Origin: CAZVFX01 sp964626565
Lineage (GTDB): Bacteria; Myxococcota_A; UBA9042; CAIXZC01
Direction of reading: 5' to 3'
Length of the DNA: 51,676 bases
Assembly: GCA_964626565.1 (NCBI GenBank)
Contig: CAZVFX010000045.1
Coordinates: 1-51,676, forward strand
The position numbers were made by a program, and so were the translations under genes. Numbering within the stretch: position 1 is the stretch's first letter; each line of letters begins with the position of its first letter. The notes under the pieces were generated by a model. It saw only the letters and a program-made list of their open reading frames with translations. It searched no databases and was not told the DNA's origin. This document shows, piece after piece, positions 1-9,438 of the stretch.

Positions 1-165
1 GTCCGAGGACACTTGGGGGGTGTCTGGTGGGGACGAAGAGGAACTGCTGCATGACGCGGCCAGGACCAGCGCGGCCAGCTGGGGCTGCGCCGGCGCTGCC
101 CCCAACGTTTTCGAGGCAATTGCTCGTAATCTGTGGCTGTGCCGTGTCTTCTCATTGGGGTTCAT
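1..165 (-). CDS. Partial lipoprotein, N-terminal 55 residues only
   Basis: An open frame runs off the left edge on the minus strand. It starts at an ATG (163-165) with a strong GGAGGAG Shine-Dalgarno site seven bases upstream. The first residues are MNPNEKTRHSHRLRAIASK, then a hydrophobic stretch ending in LAALVLAASC, a good lipobox, and then a Ser/Pro/Asp-rich linker (SSSSSSPPDTPQVSSD). This is how the other surface lipoproteins of this window begin, so I infer an outer-membrane or periplasmic lipoprotein whose functional part lies outside the window. The n-region is rather long for a signal peptide. It is divergent from the giant lipoprotein gene at 316, with 150 bases between them. Function unknown. 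Confidence 0.6.
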   Translation of the reverse strand, partial: MNPNEKTRHSHRLRAIASKTLGAAPAQPQLAALVLAASCSSSSSSPPDTPQVSSD

Positions 166-315
166 CCGGGTCTCCTCCGTGGCTGCCTCCCGGTCATGGT
201 TGCGCACCTGAAGTGCCAAAGTCAAGAAGGACCGGGGAGGATGTGATGTTGCGCGTTTGCATTACGTTGATGTAACATCGTTACCCCGGCCCTTTCACCC
301 GCAAGGAGGTGCCAC

Positions 316-3300
316 ATGTTAGGTCGCCTGTCGTGTTGCCTGAGCCTCATCGCGTTGTTGTCCTTTTCCTGCACCGGCCCGGGAGGGGGCGGAGACGCCC
401 TTGAACTGGGGGCGCCGGACAGCACGGATACCATATCCCATGAAGTGTCGCTGCCCGAGGTGGGCTTCCACACCAAGGACTCCATTGGTGAAGGTCTGGC
501 CTTGGAGGAAGTTCAGGATGTTGCTCCGGATGTGATTTTGGATGTGACCTTGGATATGACTTCGGATGTTGCTCTGGACGTAGTCTTGGACCTCGCCGCC
601 GACGTTGGCTGGGAACTGGACGCTGGGTGTGTGCCTGCAGAACCCCCACTGGAAGAGTGCAACGGGCTTGATGACGACTGCGACGGGGAAGTGGACGAGG
701 AAACCTGCGACGACGGCAACCCGTGTACTCAGGGCGCCTGCGACCCGGAGGCCGGATGCCAATACGAAGAGGCCGAAGGTGAATGCGACGATGGTGACGC
801 CTGCACTAAAGAAGATCACTGCCAGGGCGGCGAATGCGCCGGCGTACCAATCGCATGCGACGACGGTAACGTGTGCACCGCCGATGAGTGCGGTGAAACC
901 GGGGAGTGCACGTTCGAGCCGGTGTTTCTGCCGTGCGACGATGGTGACCCGTGCACCGCCGGAGACCTGTGTGAGGGCGGAGAATGCGCCGGCACCCCGC
1001 TGTCTTGTGAGTGCGAAACGGACGAAGATTGTCTGACATTCGAAGATGGAGACCTTTGCAACGGCACGCTGGTGTGCAACATTGATGCGGTCCCCTTCAA
1101 TTGCGAGGTGAACCCGGATAGCGTGATTACCTGCCCGCCGCCTGAGGGTCCCGACGCGGCTTGCCTGGTGCAAGTGTGCGGCCCGGCGGACGGTGAGTGT
1201 TCCTTTGTGCCCGCCAATGAGGGGTTCGCATGCGCGGACGGAGATCCGTGCACCCTGGCGGATATGTGTACTGAAGGAGTGTGCGCCGGCACAGCCCAGA
1301 AGAACTGTGCGGACGACAATCCTTGCACCGACGATTCGTGCGACCCGGGCGTTGGCTGTGTCAACGAGCCCAACGAGGCCCTGTGCTTCGATGGCGACCT
1401 GTGCACCAAGGACGATGTCTGTGCGGACGGGCAATGCGGGAGCGGTGCCCCCCTTGACTGCAATGACCTCAACCCGTGCACCGACGACTCCTGCGCCCCG
1501 GACACGGGCTGCGTTTTCAACGCCAACACAATACCCTGCGATGACGGCAGTCTCTGTACCAGCGGCGATACTTGCGCCGGCGGAGCCTGCGTGCCTGGTG
1601 ACGGCCTGCTATGCGACGATGGCGATCTGTGCACCACCGATTCGTGCGACCCTGCAATCGGGTGTCTGTTCGACGCTAATGCCATACCCTGCGATGACGG
1701 CAATCCGTGCACTACGGATTCCTGCGACCCCGCGGCCGGCTGCGTTTTTTACACCAACACTCTGCCTTGCGATGACGGCAGTTTTTGTACCACCGGGGAT
1801 GTGTGCCAGGAAGGGGAGTGCCTGGGCGCCGGCGTTCTTGACTGTGACGATGAAAATGTATGCACTACCGATTCCTGTCTTCCAGATGCCGGCTGCCTCC
1901 ACACCATGAACTCGGCACCATGCAACGACAACGACATCTGCACCCTCGGCGATTATTGTCAATTGGGGGAATGTGTGGGTGCGGCGGGGCTTGTGTGCCA
2001 GGACAACAACGTGTGTACCGACGACCAGTGCAATCCCGGCGCAGGTTGCCAGTTCATTCCCAACGCTGAACCGTGTGACGACACCAATCCGTGCACCTTG
2101 ACCGACCAGTGCTCGGAGGGGGTGTGCAAGGGGAGCGGCCTGGCTGAATGTGACGATGCGAACATGTGTACCGCGGACTGGTGCGACCCGGACGTCGGCT
2201 GCATTTTCTCCACCAAAGACGGGGCCTGCGATGATGGCAGTGCCTGCACCACCGTGGATGCTTGTGTGCAGGGACTCTGCGTTGGCGGGGAACCCCTCGA
2301 GTGCGACGATGCCAATGAGTGCACCGAAGATTCATGCGAGGCCTTGGAGGGGTGCGTGTTCGAGCCGGTGGAAAAGGTATGTGACGATGGTTCGCCCACT
2401 ACAACCGGCGACTCGTGCCAGGAAGGGCAGTGCACTGGCCTTCCGGACCAGGACCAGGATGAAATCGCAGATGAGGGATACGACCTTCCCTGCGTCGGGC
2501 CCGCGGCGCAGATGTGCAACGACAACTGTCCTCTGGTTCCCAATCCGGATCAATTGGATGCGGAATTCGACGGAGTTGGCGACGCTTGCGACCTGTGCAT
2601 CGATACACAGGATCCGGACCAGGCCGATTCGGATCAGGACGGGGTCGGCGACGCGTGCGACCTCTGCCCCGGCTTCGACGACAGTGGCGACGACGACGGT
2701 GACGGCCAGCCCGATGCCTGTGAAGTTGACTGGACCGGTGACGCCTGGCCGCTTCACGAAACCATCGTGCCCCAAGCCGAGGGGCTCACCGTCTATTTGC
2801 AACTGTTCAAGCAGGGAGTAACCGAGGCAGCCGGCCAGGGAGGGGGCATTGAGGTCACTATCCTCTACCGGCCCGACGCGCAACCCGACTATGTTGAGGC
2901 GTCCATGGTTTTCAATGAGGACAAGGGGAACAACGATGAATACTCGTTCGGGATGCCCCCGGCTCTGCTTCAGCCGGGCACCGCTCTATGGGTCGATTTC
3001 CGGGTCGAGGACGTGACGGGCGGCATTGCTCCCTACCTGTACGATAACGGCGTCATAGCCGACCAGTCAGGCACTTCAGCTCCGCTGAGGTACGACATCG
3101 TGGACTACGTGTGCGGTGACGGCGACATCGAAGGGAACGAGGAATGCGACGATGGCAACGCCCAAAGTGGGGACGGCTGTTCGAAGACCTGCAAGGAGGA
3201 GTGCACTGAATGTCTCTTTGTGGCCACGTGGGGTAGCGACGACTGGATCGGCACAATCGACGAACCGTTTCTTACTGTTCAGAAGGGAGTGGACGAAGCA

Positions 3301-5094
3301 GGCCCCGGGTTTGTCATACACGTGGACGAGGGAGTGTATCGGGAGAAGGTGGTGCTCAAGGCCGACATCACCCTGCAGGGGGTGGACCGGAACCGGGTCA
3401 CCATCCACGGCGGCAGCGACAACGCCCTGGATGGCGGTCAGGCGCTGCCTTCCACCGTTGTCGAAGGGTTCACCATCACCAACAATTCCTGGGGCTCCAG
3501 CGCCTGCGTGCAATTGAGCACGCTCTCCAAATGGGTGGGGACCCCCGGCAATTCCATTACCTTGCGGAATAACCGTATCGTCAACTGTGGCGGCAACTGT
3601 GTCAGTTCATGGTTTGCGTCGCCCAAGATCTACAACAACATCATCGCCGGCTGCGGCAGCAGCGGCCTGACGTTCACCTACCAGGACGGGGCCAGTAACT
3701 GCGGCGGCGGCGCCGGCGTCAGCGCCCAAGTGTACAACAACACCATCGTGGGGGTCGAATCCAGCGCGATCCAGGCCAGTGCCGCCCACTGCAGCCCCAT
3801 CGTGTACAACAACATCATTGCAGATTGCGGCACCGCAATCCATGAAGGCACCGACAAGTCGTGCGGCTGGTTCGAAGTCCACAACTCCTACAACCTGCTT
3901 CACAATAACGGCAAGGACTACAACGGCGCGGTCGACCCGGGCGAAGGCGAGCAGGTCGCGGATCCGCTATTCGTGGGCGGGGGCGACTACCACGTCCGCC
4001 CCGGCTCGCCCGCCATCGACGGCGGCAAGCCGGGCATCCTGGACGCTGACGGCTCTCCCGCCGACCTCGGTCACGCCGGCGGGGAACAGGCCCTTATCGG
4101 GCCGTCGGTGTTTGCCGGCTTTGACCACGCCGCCCCACTCCTCAAAGAGGCGGCGGCGACCGGTCTGTCCGAGCATCCCAACGGCGTGGACCCCGTCTAC
4201 ACCTGGACCGGCAAAGCGGGCAATCCGGAAGTGATCGTGTTTGCTCCCAACTCCGAGGCCGGTGCACTGTCCAGCGCGTACACCGCGACCCAAACCGGCG
4301 AATTCGAATTCCAACTGGCCATGACCTATGCTGGGATGGACGGAGCCGAGGATGTGGTCGTGGTGACGGTGAATGAGCCGAAATCCCTAAACGTTCCCGG
4401 AAACTACGATACGATCCAGGCTGCGGTGGACGCAGCCGTCAACGGCGACACGGTGTTCGTGGAGGAAGGCCTTTACCAGGAGAAGGTCGTCCTGAAGCCT
4501 GGAATTACCCTCAGGGGAGCGGGTGCGGACAAGACGACCATCGACGGTGAGTGGTGTGAGCCGGCGGCCATCCTTGCCGCCGATGATTCGGTTATCGAGC
4601 ACCTGAACATTACAGGGGTGCCCGACTTCGGCTACCTGGTCAGCATGCAGGATACGACCTCCACCGTGCGGTATTGCCTGTTCACCTTCAAGGAGCCGTT
4701 CGGCACCGCGGTGCGCATGGGCGGCGCGGACCAGCTCTTTGAGTTCAACACCATCGGATTGGCCGATTGGGGGCAGGGTATTTACGCCGGCGCCGGCGGT
4801 ACTCTGGCAATTCGCCACAACATCATTGCCGACATATACACCGGGATCTACTGCAACGACCAACAGCCCGAGTTTGCCTACAACGATTTCTGGAACAACC
4901 AGGACAATAACGGCAACCCGAAAGACTACGTGAACTGCCTTCCCGGCGACACCGATATTTCCGCGGACCCACTCTATGTCGGCGACGGCGATTACCACCT
5001 TCAGATCGACTCACCCTGCATCGACGCCGGCGACCCGGCAACTCCCGATCCCGACGACTCTCCGCCCGACCTGGGCGCTTTCCCGTTCTTGTAG
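316..5094 (+). CDS. Giant surface lipoprotein: Cys-rich repeats, thrombospondin type 3 repeats and two beta-helix regions
   Basis: 1592 residues; ATG preceded by AAGGAGGTG. A lipoprotein signal ends at LLSFSC (Cys19), followed by an acidic Asp/Val linker (about 40-100). Next come one MopE-like motif (ECNGLDDDCDGEVDEETC) and about 600 residues of repeats of the form CDDGxxCTxxDxC, with Cys and acidic residues at regular spacing. Thrombospondin type 3-like calcium-binding repeats follow (about 711-805), then a myxobacterial disulfide repeat (DUF4215-like, CGDGDIEGNEECDDGN, about 932-963). Two right-handed beta-helix regions (about 965-1255 and 1355-1592, with the NosD/DUF1565-like TIQAAVDAAVNGDTVFV) are separated by an Ig/PKD-like segment. 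No catalytic residues could be assigned. I infer a calcium- and disulfide-stabilised surface protein, perhaps binding polysaccharide or acting in adhesion. The neighbour at 5131 converges on it. Confidence 0.9.
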   Translation: MLGRLSCCLSLIALLSFSCTGPGGGGDALELGAPDSTDTISHEVSLPEVGFHTKDSIGEGLALEEVQDVAPDVILDVTLDMTSDVALDVVLDLAADVGWELDAGCVPAEPPLEECNGLDDDCDGEVDEETCDDGNPCTQGACDPEAGCQYEEAEGECDDGDACTKEDHCQGGECAGVPIACDDGNVCTADECGETGECTFEPVFLPCDDGDPCTAGDLCEGGECAGTPLSCECETDEDCLTFEDGDLCNGTLVCNIDAVPFNCEVNPDSVITCPPPEGPDAACLVQVCGPADGECSFVPANEGFACADGDPCTLADMCTEGVCAGTAQKNCADDNPCTDDSCDPGVGCVNEPNEALCFDGDLCTKDDVCADGQCGSGAPLDCNDLNPCTDDSCAPDTGCVFNANTIPCDDGSLCTSGDTCAGGACVPGDGLLCDDGDLCTTDSCDPAIGCLFDANAIPCDDGNPCTTDSCDPAAGCVFYTNTLPCDDGSFCTTGDVCQEGECLGAGVLDCDDENVCTTDSCLPDAGCLHTMNSAPCNDNDICTLGDYCQLGECVGAAGLVCQDNNVCTDDQCNPGAGCQFIPNAEPCDDTNPCTLTDQCSEGVCKGSGLAECDDANMCTADWCDPDVGCIFSTKDGACDDGSACTTVDACVQGLCVGGEPLECDDANECTEDSCEALEGCVFEPVEKVCDDGSPTTTGDSCQEGQCTGLPDQDQDEIADEGYDLPCVGPAAQMCNDNCPLVPNPDQLDAEFDGVGDACDLCIDTQDPDQADSDQDGVGDACDLCPGFDDSGDDDGDGQPDACEVDWTGDAWPLHETIVPQAEGLTVYLQLFKQGVTEAAGQGGGIEVTILYRPDAQPDYVEASMVFNEDKGNNDEYSFGMPPALLQPGTALWVDFRVEDVTGGIAPYLYDNGVIADQSGTSAPLRYDIVDYVCGDGDIEGNEECDDGNAQSGDGCSKTCKEECTECLFVATWGSDDWIGTIDEPFLTVQKGVDEAGPGFVIHVDEGVYREKVVLKADITLQGVDRNRVTIHGGSDNALDGGQALPSTVVEGFTITNNSWGSSACVQLSTLSKWVGTPGNSITLRNNRIVNCGGNCVSSWFASPKIYNNIIAGCGSSGLTFTYQDGASNCGGGAGVSAQVYNNTIVGVESSAIQASAAHCSPIVYNNIIADCGTAIHEGTDKSCGWFEVHNSYNLLHNNGKDYNGAVDPGEGEQVADPLFVGGGDYHVRPGSPAIDGGKPGILDADGSPADLGHAGGEQALIGPSVFAGFDHAAPLLKEAAATGLSEHPNGVDPVYTWTGKAGNPEVIVFAPNSEAGALSSAYTATQTGEFEFQLAMTYAGMDGAEDVVVVTVNEPKSLNVPGNYDTIQAAVDAAVNGDTVFVEEGLYQEKVVLKPGITLRGAGADKTTIDGEWCEPAAILAADDSVIEHLNITGVPDFGYLVSMQDTTSTVRYCLFTFKEPFGTAVRMGGADQLFEFNTIGLADWGQGIYAGAGGTLAIRHNIIADIYTGIYCNDQQPEFAYNDFWNNQDNNGNPKDYVNCLPGDTDISADPLYVGDGDYHLQIDSPCIDAGDPATPDPDDSPPDLGAFPFL

Positions 5095-5130
5095 GATTGC
5101 TCCCGGCGAAACTGTCGCCTGCCGGTGTTG

Positions 5131-7740
5131 CTACTCTGTGCCGAGGGAATCCACGCTGATCGAAAGTGGCTGCTCCATGGGGAGATTGTCTTCGTACAGG
5201 TTGGTGAAAAAAACCAGGCTGTGAATTTCGAGCTCTTCCGTTGCTTCGAGGCTCGCGGTGGTGGCCACGCCGGGCTCAGTGTCGAGTTCGCTGAGCGGCC
5301 ATTCGAGGGGGCACTCGCCGTCTTCACCGCACGCTTTCAGGCGGATGAAATGGGAAGCGGGAAGCTCTGCCTGATCAACGCCGACGGCAAATCCGGGAAG
5401 CACGTCAAAAACGAGTTTTTCACCCGCGCCCAGCAAGACGGGTTCGGGCAGACTGACAGTTACCTCGATATCCGGCGAACCGGGAAGGTCGTAGGAAGTG
5501 AGGCCAAGGCTGGAAGGTATGAACTCCATTTTGAGCGAATAGTCGCCACCAGTGGCGAAGCTCTCGTCCAGCGACGCGAAACTCAGCCCCGCCTTTTCGT
5601 TGGGAAACTCCACCAGGTTGTCGAAGGCCGTCCCGCAAAGGGATTCGCAGTTCAGGACAACCGACTGGCTCGGGCACCCTTTTTGGAAGCCGGGCCAGGG
5701 CTCAATGGGGAGAGGGCCGACCACGGAGAACCCGGCGTGGAGCGCCTCGGCGTGAAGCGCTTCCACCGCGACCCACAGGTGGCCCAGTCCGAAGTCTTCG
5801 TACACCAGAGCATTCTTTCCCGATGTTTCAGTAGACAGAATCACTCTGTTTTCCAGGCCCGCAGGGTGGGAAAGCATGGAAACGCGGTACTCCTGTGCGC
5901 CGGGCACCGGGGTCCAGGAGACCTGGTACGATTCCGAGTCGATGAGATCGACTGTAACCTCTTCCGGAGGCGGCAGAACCGAGGGCTTCTCGTCGTGAGC
6001 GAGGTAGACCTCGGTCCCGGAATGGAGAGCGGCCATCCCTTCCAGCAGCCACCGGTAGCGTTCGTTTCGGACGGTGACGATGCCGTAGTTGGAGTTTTCA
6101 CCGTCCCAACGCCCCGTGGGCGGCTGGTCTTGGTGCATGAACCAGTGGACGCCGGTGACATATCCCAGGCCCTCGTGTTCTCTCGTCAGCAGCCAGTCCA
6201 TGACGTATTGGTAGGATTCGAGGCGCTCCTGTTGAGTGCCCACGACCCACCCCGCACCTGTGGAATTGGGCAGGCCGGAATCTTCACCCCGCACTCCCCA
6301 CTCGGTCACCAGAAACGGTTTTGCACCCCCCGATTCGAAGGCGAGTGAGACCCATTTCTCCCAACGCTCTTCCGCCGGTGCGCCGAGCGCGATGATCGAA
6401 AGCTGGTCGTCCTTGATAAAGTAGTCGTTGAAGGTGATGACGTCGCAGTATTTGGCCATGGCGGTGACCACTACGTCGGGCGCTATGGAAGCGACCCGGA
6501 CGCACAGGTTCAGGTGAGCGGGGTCAACCGCTTTCAGTGCGTCGTTGACGTTGGCGAAATACTCTTCGGCTACCAGGGCCACGAATCCCATGCGGTCTTC
6601 GTAGTGGGCCTGATTGCCCGCTTCGTAGGGCAGTTCGGTCATTTCCAGCAAGTCGTCGAAGGAAGTGATGGCGGTGTCGTACTCGTCGTTGAATCCATCC
6701 ACATCTTCCGCCCAGGCCTGTCCAAGGTACTGGACCAGGGAGATCTTGCCGGCCGAGGTCGCCGGGAGGGTGAAGAAATCGTCGGTGAGGGTGTAAACCG
6801 CCGACTCCAGCCAGAATCCCTGGCCCCACCAGTGGAGTTCGTTGTCCGCGAAATAGCCGATGTTCCAGGGGTCGGCGGCCATTTCCGGCGTAATCCGGTT
6901 CTGTGCGTATTCCAGGCACATCGCGGAAAAGTCGGCGTGAAACACATCGGGAAACCCCGCGCTGTTCACTGCAGGAATGGGATTGGACACGTACGACGCA
7001 CTGCCCACGCCTGATGCGAAGCCGAAGGAGTAGGTCCCGGGGACTTTGCCGATGGATAGCTTTGACGCTGAGTTTCCCCAGCCTGCGATGGTGTTGAAAC
7101 CGAATTCCACTGCGGTGGCCACCTTCTGCTCGATCCACCAGTTCTGCTTGTTCTCCCCGGGGTACCCGAGGGCTGCAAACGCAGCCGCCTCGGTGAGTTT
7201 GGCCGGGCTATACCCTACGCCTTCCCCCACCGGACCGCCGAACCGGAAAGCGGACATGCCGAAGGAGAAGAACGGGTTTCCTTCCGGCGTGAGCAGGAAC
7301 ATCCTGCCGTCGCATTCCCCAGTGGTGAAGAAGCCGGTGGGTTCAGCGCAAGGAACATCGGCGAGGCCGCCGTAGGGGTCTTTCGCCACCGGTTGCGGCA
7401 GTACGAGTACGATTTCAGGCTCGGCGTCGATCTCGCCGGCAGCGTCTGCGCTGTCCGGGGCGATTTCGCCGCCTCCATCGCCTGTGTCTTCCTGGGCATC
7501 AACCAGCTCAGGTTCGACGTCGAAGGGTTGGACCTGGTCAACGGCCTGGTCCGTCCCGACATCGGTCAGGTCTGCCGCCGTATCAGGCGCACTTACCTCC
7601 AGCAACGCATCAGCCCCTGCCAGGTCGCCCCGGCGACCCTGGTCTTCGCCGCCGCTCCCCGTGCCCGACCCGGGCGAGCAACTCCAAGCAGCCAACAAGA
7701 TTATTGCGGCCACAGCCGCGCATTTCGTATCCCATTTCAT
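5131..7740 (-). CDS. Lipoprotein glycoside hydrolase, clan GH-A, agarase-like
   Basis: 869 residues. The signal ends at LLAAWSC (Cys21), followed by about 90 acidic residues (SAPDTAADLTDVGTD and similar), a surface linker. The catalytic region begins near PEGNPFFSFGMSAF and contains YFADNELHWW (Glu301, likely acid/base) and FLVTEWG (Glu480, likely nucleophile), the strand-4 and strand-7 glutamates expected of a GH-A (beta/alpha)8 barrel. The wording around them is closest to what I know of agarase-like families such as GH50; the exact family is not proven. After the barrel come a fibronectin type III-like segment (VTVDLIDSESYQVSWTPVPGAQEYRV) and a C-terminal beta-sandwich, possibly carbohydrate-binding. 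No clear Shine-Dalgarno precedes the ATG. The substrate is probably a polysaccharide outside the cell. Confidence 0.75.
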   Translation of the reverse strand: MKWDTKCAAVAAIILLAAWSCSPGSGTGSGGEDQGRRGDLAGADALLEVSAPDTAADLTDVGTDQAVDQVQPFDVEPELVDAQEDTGDGGGEIAPDSADAAGEIDAEPEIVLVLPQPVAKDPYGGLADVPCAEPTGFFTTGECDGRMFLLTPEGNPFFSFGMSAFRFGGPVGEGVGYSPAKLTEAAAFAALGYPGENKQNWWIEQKVATAVEFGFNTIAGWGNSASKLSIGKVPGTYSFGFASGVGSASYVSNPIPAVNSAGFPDVFHADFSAMCLEYAQNRITPEMAADPWNIGYFADNELHWWGQGFWLESAVYTLTDDFFTLPATSAGKISLVQYLGQAWAEDVDGFNDEYDTAITSFDDLLEMTELPYEAGNQAHYEDRMGFVALVAEEYFANVNDALKAVDPAHLNLCVRVASIAPDVVVTAMAKYCDVITFNDYFIKDDQLSIIALGAPAEERWEKWVSLAFESGGAKPFLVTEWGVRGEDSGLPNSTGAGWVVGTQQERLESYQYVMDWLLTREHEGLGYVTGVHWFMHQDQPPTGRWDGENSNYGIVTVRNERYRWLLEGMAALHSGTEVYLAHDEKPSVLPPPEEVTVDLIDSESYQVSWTPVPGAQEYRVSMLSHPAGLENRVILSTETSGKNALVYEDFGLGHLWVAVEALHAEALHAGFSVVGPLPIEPWPGFQKGCPSQSVVLNCESLCGTAFDNLVEFPNEKAGLSFASLDESFATGGDYSLKMEFIPSSLGLTSYDLPGSPDIEVTVSLPEPVLLGAGEKLVFDVLPGFAVGVDQAELPASHFIRLKACGEDGECPLEWPLSELDTEPGVATTASLEATEELEIHSLVFFTNLYEDNLPMEQPLSISVDSLGTE

Positions 7741-7789
7741 GGGAGCATTCTAGACTGTTCCGAAAGGAAAGTGAATGTGTTTGCTGGTT

Positions 7790-8077
7790 TTACGGCACCT
7801 GCCTTTGGCAGTAAACATGCAAAACCGCAGGTTCGTCAACCGGGGTCCACCAGAACACTTCTTTCCCGAACATGCGGAAAGTGAAGTCGGGGGAAGGGTC
7901 GATGGCTGTTTTGGCCATCTCCTTGAAGAAGCTTATGAAGCGGCCGAAGGCCCAGATTACCGGCGCGCCGCATTCTACCGGGACGGTTTGTGAGGCTCTG
8001 AGAGCGCGACTGTTATCGCTTTTTTCCCAGTAGCATACGGTGAGGTTGACTTTGGCTCCGCGGGGGGGGGCATTCAT
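7790..8077 (-). CDS. Small protein of unknown function
   Basis: 95 residues, starting at an ATG with GGAGGA eight bases upstream, the main reason for believing it is a gene. The sequence has no signal peptide or membrane segment and no family I recognise. It has a central FGRFISFFKEMAKTAIDPS and an aromatic end (FGKEVFWWTPVDEPAVLHVYC). A run of nine G close to the start (8062-8070) could hide a frameshift. It lies 49 bases upstream of the glycoside hydrolase gene in the same direction and could be co-transcribed with it. It is divergent from the aminotransferase gene. Confidence 0.5.
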   Translation of the reverse strand: MNAPPRGAKVNLTVCYWEKSDNSRALRASQTVPVECGAPVIWAFGRFISFFKEMAKTAIDPSPDFTFRMFGKEVFWWTPVDEPAVLHVYCQRQVP

Positions 8078-8124
8078 GGCTGTCCTCCGGTTCTTGCGGC
8101 CATGGAATCAGGTGTACGAGGTGG

Positions 8125-8171
8125 CGGCCGATCGGTTCTGTGCGCAGGCCCCGCGCTCGCTTTCGGGGTTC
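8125..8171 (-). repeat. Dispersed intergenic repeat, copy 1
   Basis: Read on the minus strand, the block 8171-8143 matches 25 of 29 positions of the repeat unit inside the Ser/Thr kinase gene (34309-34634). Shared cores are AACCCCGAA, GCGAGCG and GGGGCCTGCG. The similarity continues less exactly through AGAACC and a CGATCGGCCG tail, which resembles the copy at 43257. It sits between two divergent genes, just upstream of the aminotransferase promoter. Confidence 0.6.
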
Positions 8172-8184
8172 AAAAATAGGGGGG

Positions 8185-8213
8185 TTGACCCCGTAGGGGT
8201 GCGCAGGTATCAT
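8185..8213 (+). promoter_or_regulatory. Promoter of the aminotransferase gene
   Basis: TTGACC (8185-8190), a 17-base spacer and TATCAT (8208-8213), matching the sigma-70 consensus at 5 of 6 positions in each box. The spacer and -35 carry short inverted C/G runs (GGGGTTGACCCC and CCCCGTAGGGG), which could be an operator; that is only a guess. The start codon is 46 bases downstream. Confidence 0.6.
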
Positions 8214-8258
8214 CCCCGTGGCTTTACCTTGAACTGCTTTGTTTGGGAGGGGTAAAAA

Positions 8259-9350
8259 ATGGTTGAAGCGGTAGTGAAGGAGCTGACGGCCCTGGCTAAG
8301 AAGTCGAAAGTCTTCCTGAGCATGCCCTGGGTGGATTATCTCACCCCGGAAAGTCTCAACCGGGAAGGGCGGTACGAGGTGGCCGGCACGGACGAGCCGG
8401 TGGAGCGTCGGCATGCGATCCTGAACCTCAACGAAGCGACTTTGTCCACTTTGGACCACGGCGGACTATATGGTGATGCCTGCTTTGAGGGGGTGCTGGT
8501 TATCAACGACCAGATCTTCCTTTTCAGGGAGCACCTGGAGCGCTGGTGGCGATCGGCCGAGAAGCTGAACATCCCCATGCCCTATCCCATTGCCGAGCTG
8601 GGGTGGTGGATCCTGAAGACAGTCCAGGCGGTAGGGTTCGACCAGGGGGAGAAAGGGTATCTCAGGCCGGTGCTGACACGGGGCTTCGGGAACCTGGGCA
8701 TCAACCCGGCGAAGTGCCTGGCCCCCACCATCTATTGCATCGCGTCGACCATCCAGCTTTACCCGTCTGAGGCATATGACCGGGGCATCGAATTGTCCGT
8801 TGCCCGGGCCACCAGGCGGGCGGGAGCCGATATCATCGATCCCAACGTCAAGAGCAACAACTACTTGAACAACATCAGCGGGCTGCTTGAGACCCGGGAC
8901 CAGGGTACGCTGGAAACCATGATGCTCACCAGCAAGGGGTTCGTAGCCGAAGCCACCGCGGACAACATCTTCCTTGTGTTGAAAGATGAGGGCTGGAGAG
9001 ATGACCCCTCGAAGGTGCACGTATACACCCCGGTGCCCGACTACTGTCTGGTAGGGATCACCCGCAACCTGATTATCGAAGAAGCCGGGAAGCAGGGATA
9101 CACCGTCCATGAGGTTCACGACCTCTTGCCCCACGACTTTGTCGGTCCGGGCAAAGAGTGTTTCCTCACCGGTACGGGGTGTGGGCTCATGCCGGTGGTC
9201 GCGGTGGAAGGGATCGCGGTAGGCGAAGGCCGGCCCGGCGAGGCAACGAAGGTACTGTTGGAGCGCATCCGAGCCGATATGGCCGATTCCGGCTACGGCG
9301 TATCAATTCATGCCACCAAGACCGAGTTTGAAGAGTACATGGTTCAATAG
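8259..9350 (+). CDS. Branched-chain amino acid aminotransferase-like protein (PLP class IV)
   Basis: 363 residues; GGGAGGGG lies upstream of the ATG. It has the class IV fold-type landmarks: LDHGGLYGDACFEGV near residue 65, RPVLTRG, and DPNVKSNNYLNN with Lys198 as the PLP Schiff-base lysine, then LTSKGFVAEATADNIF and the glycine-rich ECFLTGTGCGLMPV in the cofactor phosphate region. The family transfers the amino group between branched-chain amino acids and 2-oxoglutarate in the cytoplasm, the last step of Ile, Leu and Val synthesis. The N-terminus is about 50 residues longer than in short IlvE proteins. No other branched-chain gene is nearby; it has its own promoter. D-amino acid transaminase or aminodeoxychorismate lyase are less likely alternatives. 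Confidence 0.85.
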   Translation: MVEAVVKELTALAKKSKVFLSMPWVDYLTPESLNREGRYEVAGTDEPVERRHAILNLNEATLSTLDHGGLYGDACFEGVLVINDQIFLFREHLERWWRSAEKLNIPMPYPIAELGWWILKTVQAVGFDQGEKGYLRPVLTRGFGNLGINPAKCLAPTIYCIASTIQLYPSEAYDRGIELSVARATRRAGADIIDPNVKSNNYLNNISGLLETRDQGTLETMMLTSKGFVAEATADNIFLVLKDEGWRDDPSKVHVYTPVPDYCLVGITRNLIIEEAGKQGYTVHEVHDLLPHDFVGPGKECFLTGTGCGLMPVVAVEGIAVGEGRPGEATKVLLERIRADMADSGYGVSIHATKTEFEEYMVQ

Positions 9351-9373
9351 ACCTGCAAGGTAATAATCCGAAC

Positions 9374-9401
9374 TTGACACCTTTGCTGCAAGTGATACTC
9401 T
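9374..9401 (+). promoter_or_regulatory. Possible promoter before the one-TM protein gene
   Basis: A perfect TTGACA at 9374-9379 is followed after 16 bases by TACTCT, a weak -10 box. The -35 is convincing and the -10 is not. The position, about 40 bases before the GTG start, is right. Confidence 0.35.
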
Positions 9402-9438
9402 TGTTTGACGTTTAGAGTACACGCGAGGAGGAACAGCC

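Noticed and set aside
319..1712. Long minus-strand open frames opposite the Cys-repeat lipoprotein (319-1434, 816-1712)
   Set aside because: Mirror effects of regular repeats. The sense frame has signal peptide, ribosome site and domains.
5105..5119. Small inverted repeat GGCGA/TCGCC between two convergent genes
   Set aside because: Only 5 bp and no T-tract on either side, so I cannot call it a terminator.
5125..6348. A 407-residue open frame on the plus strand
   Set aside because: It lies opposite the glycoside hydrolase gene, which has a signal peptide and both catalytic glutamates. No family seen in the mirror frame.
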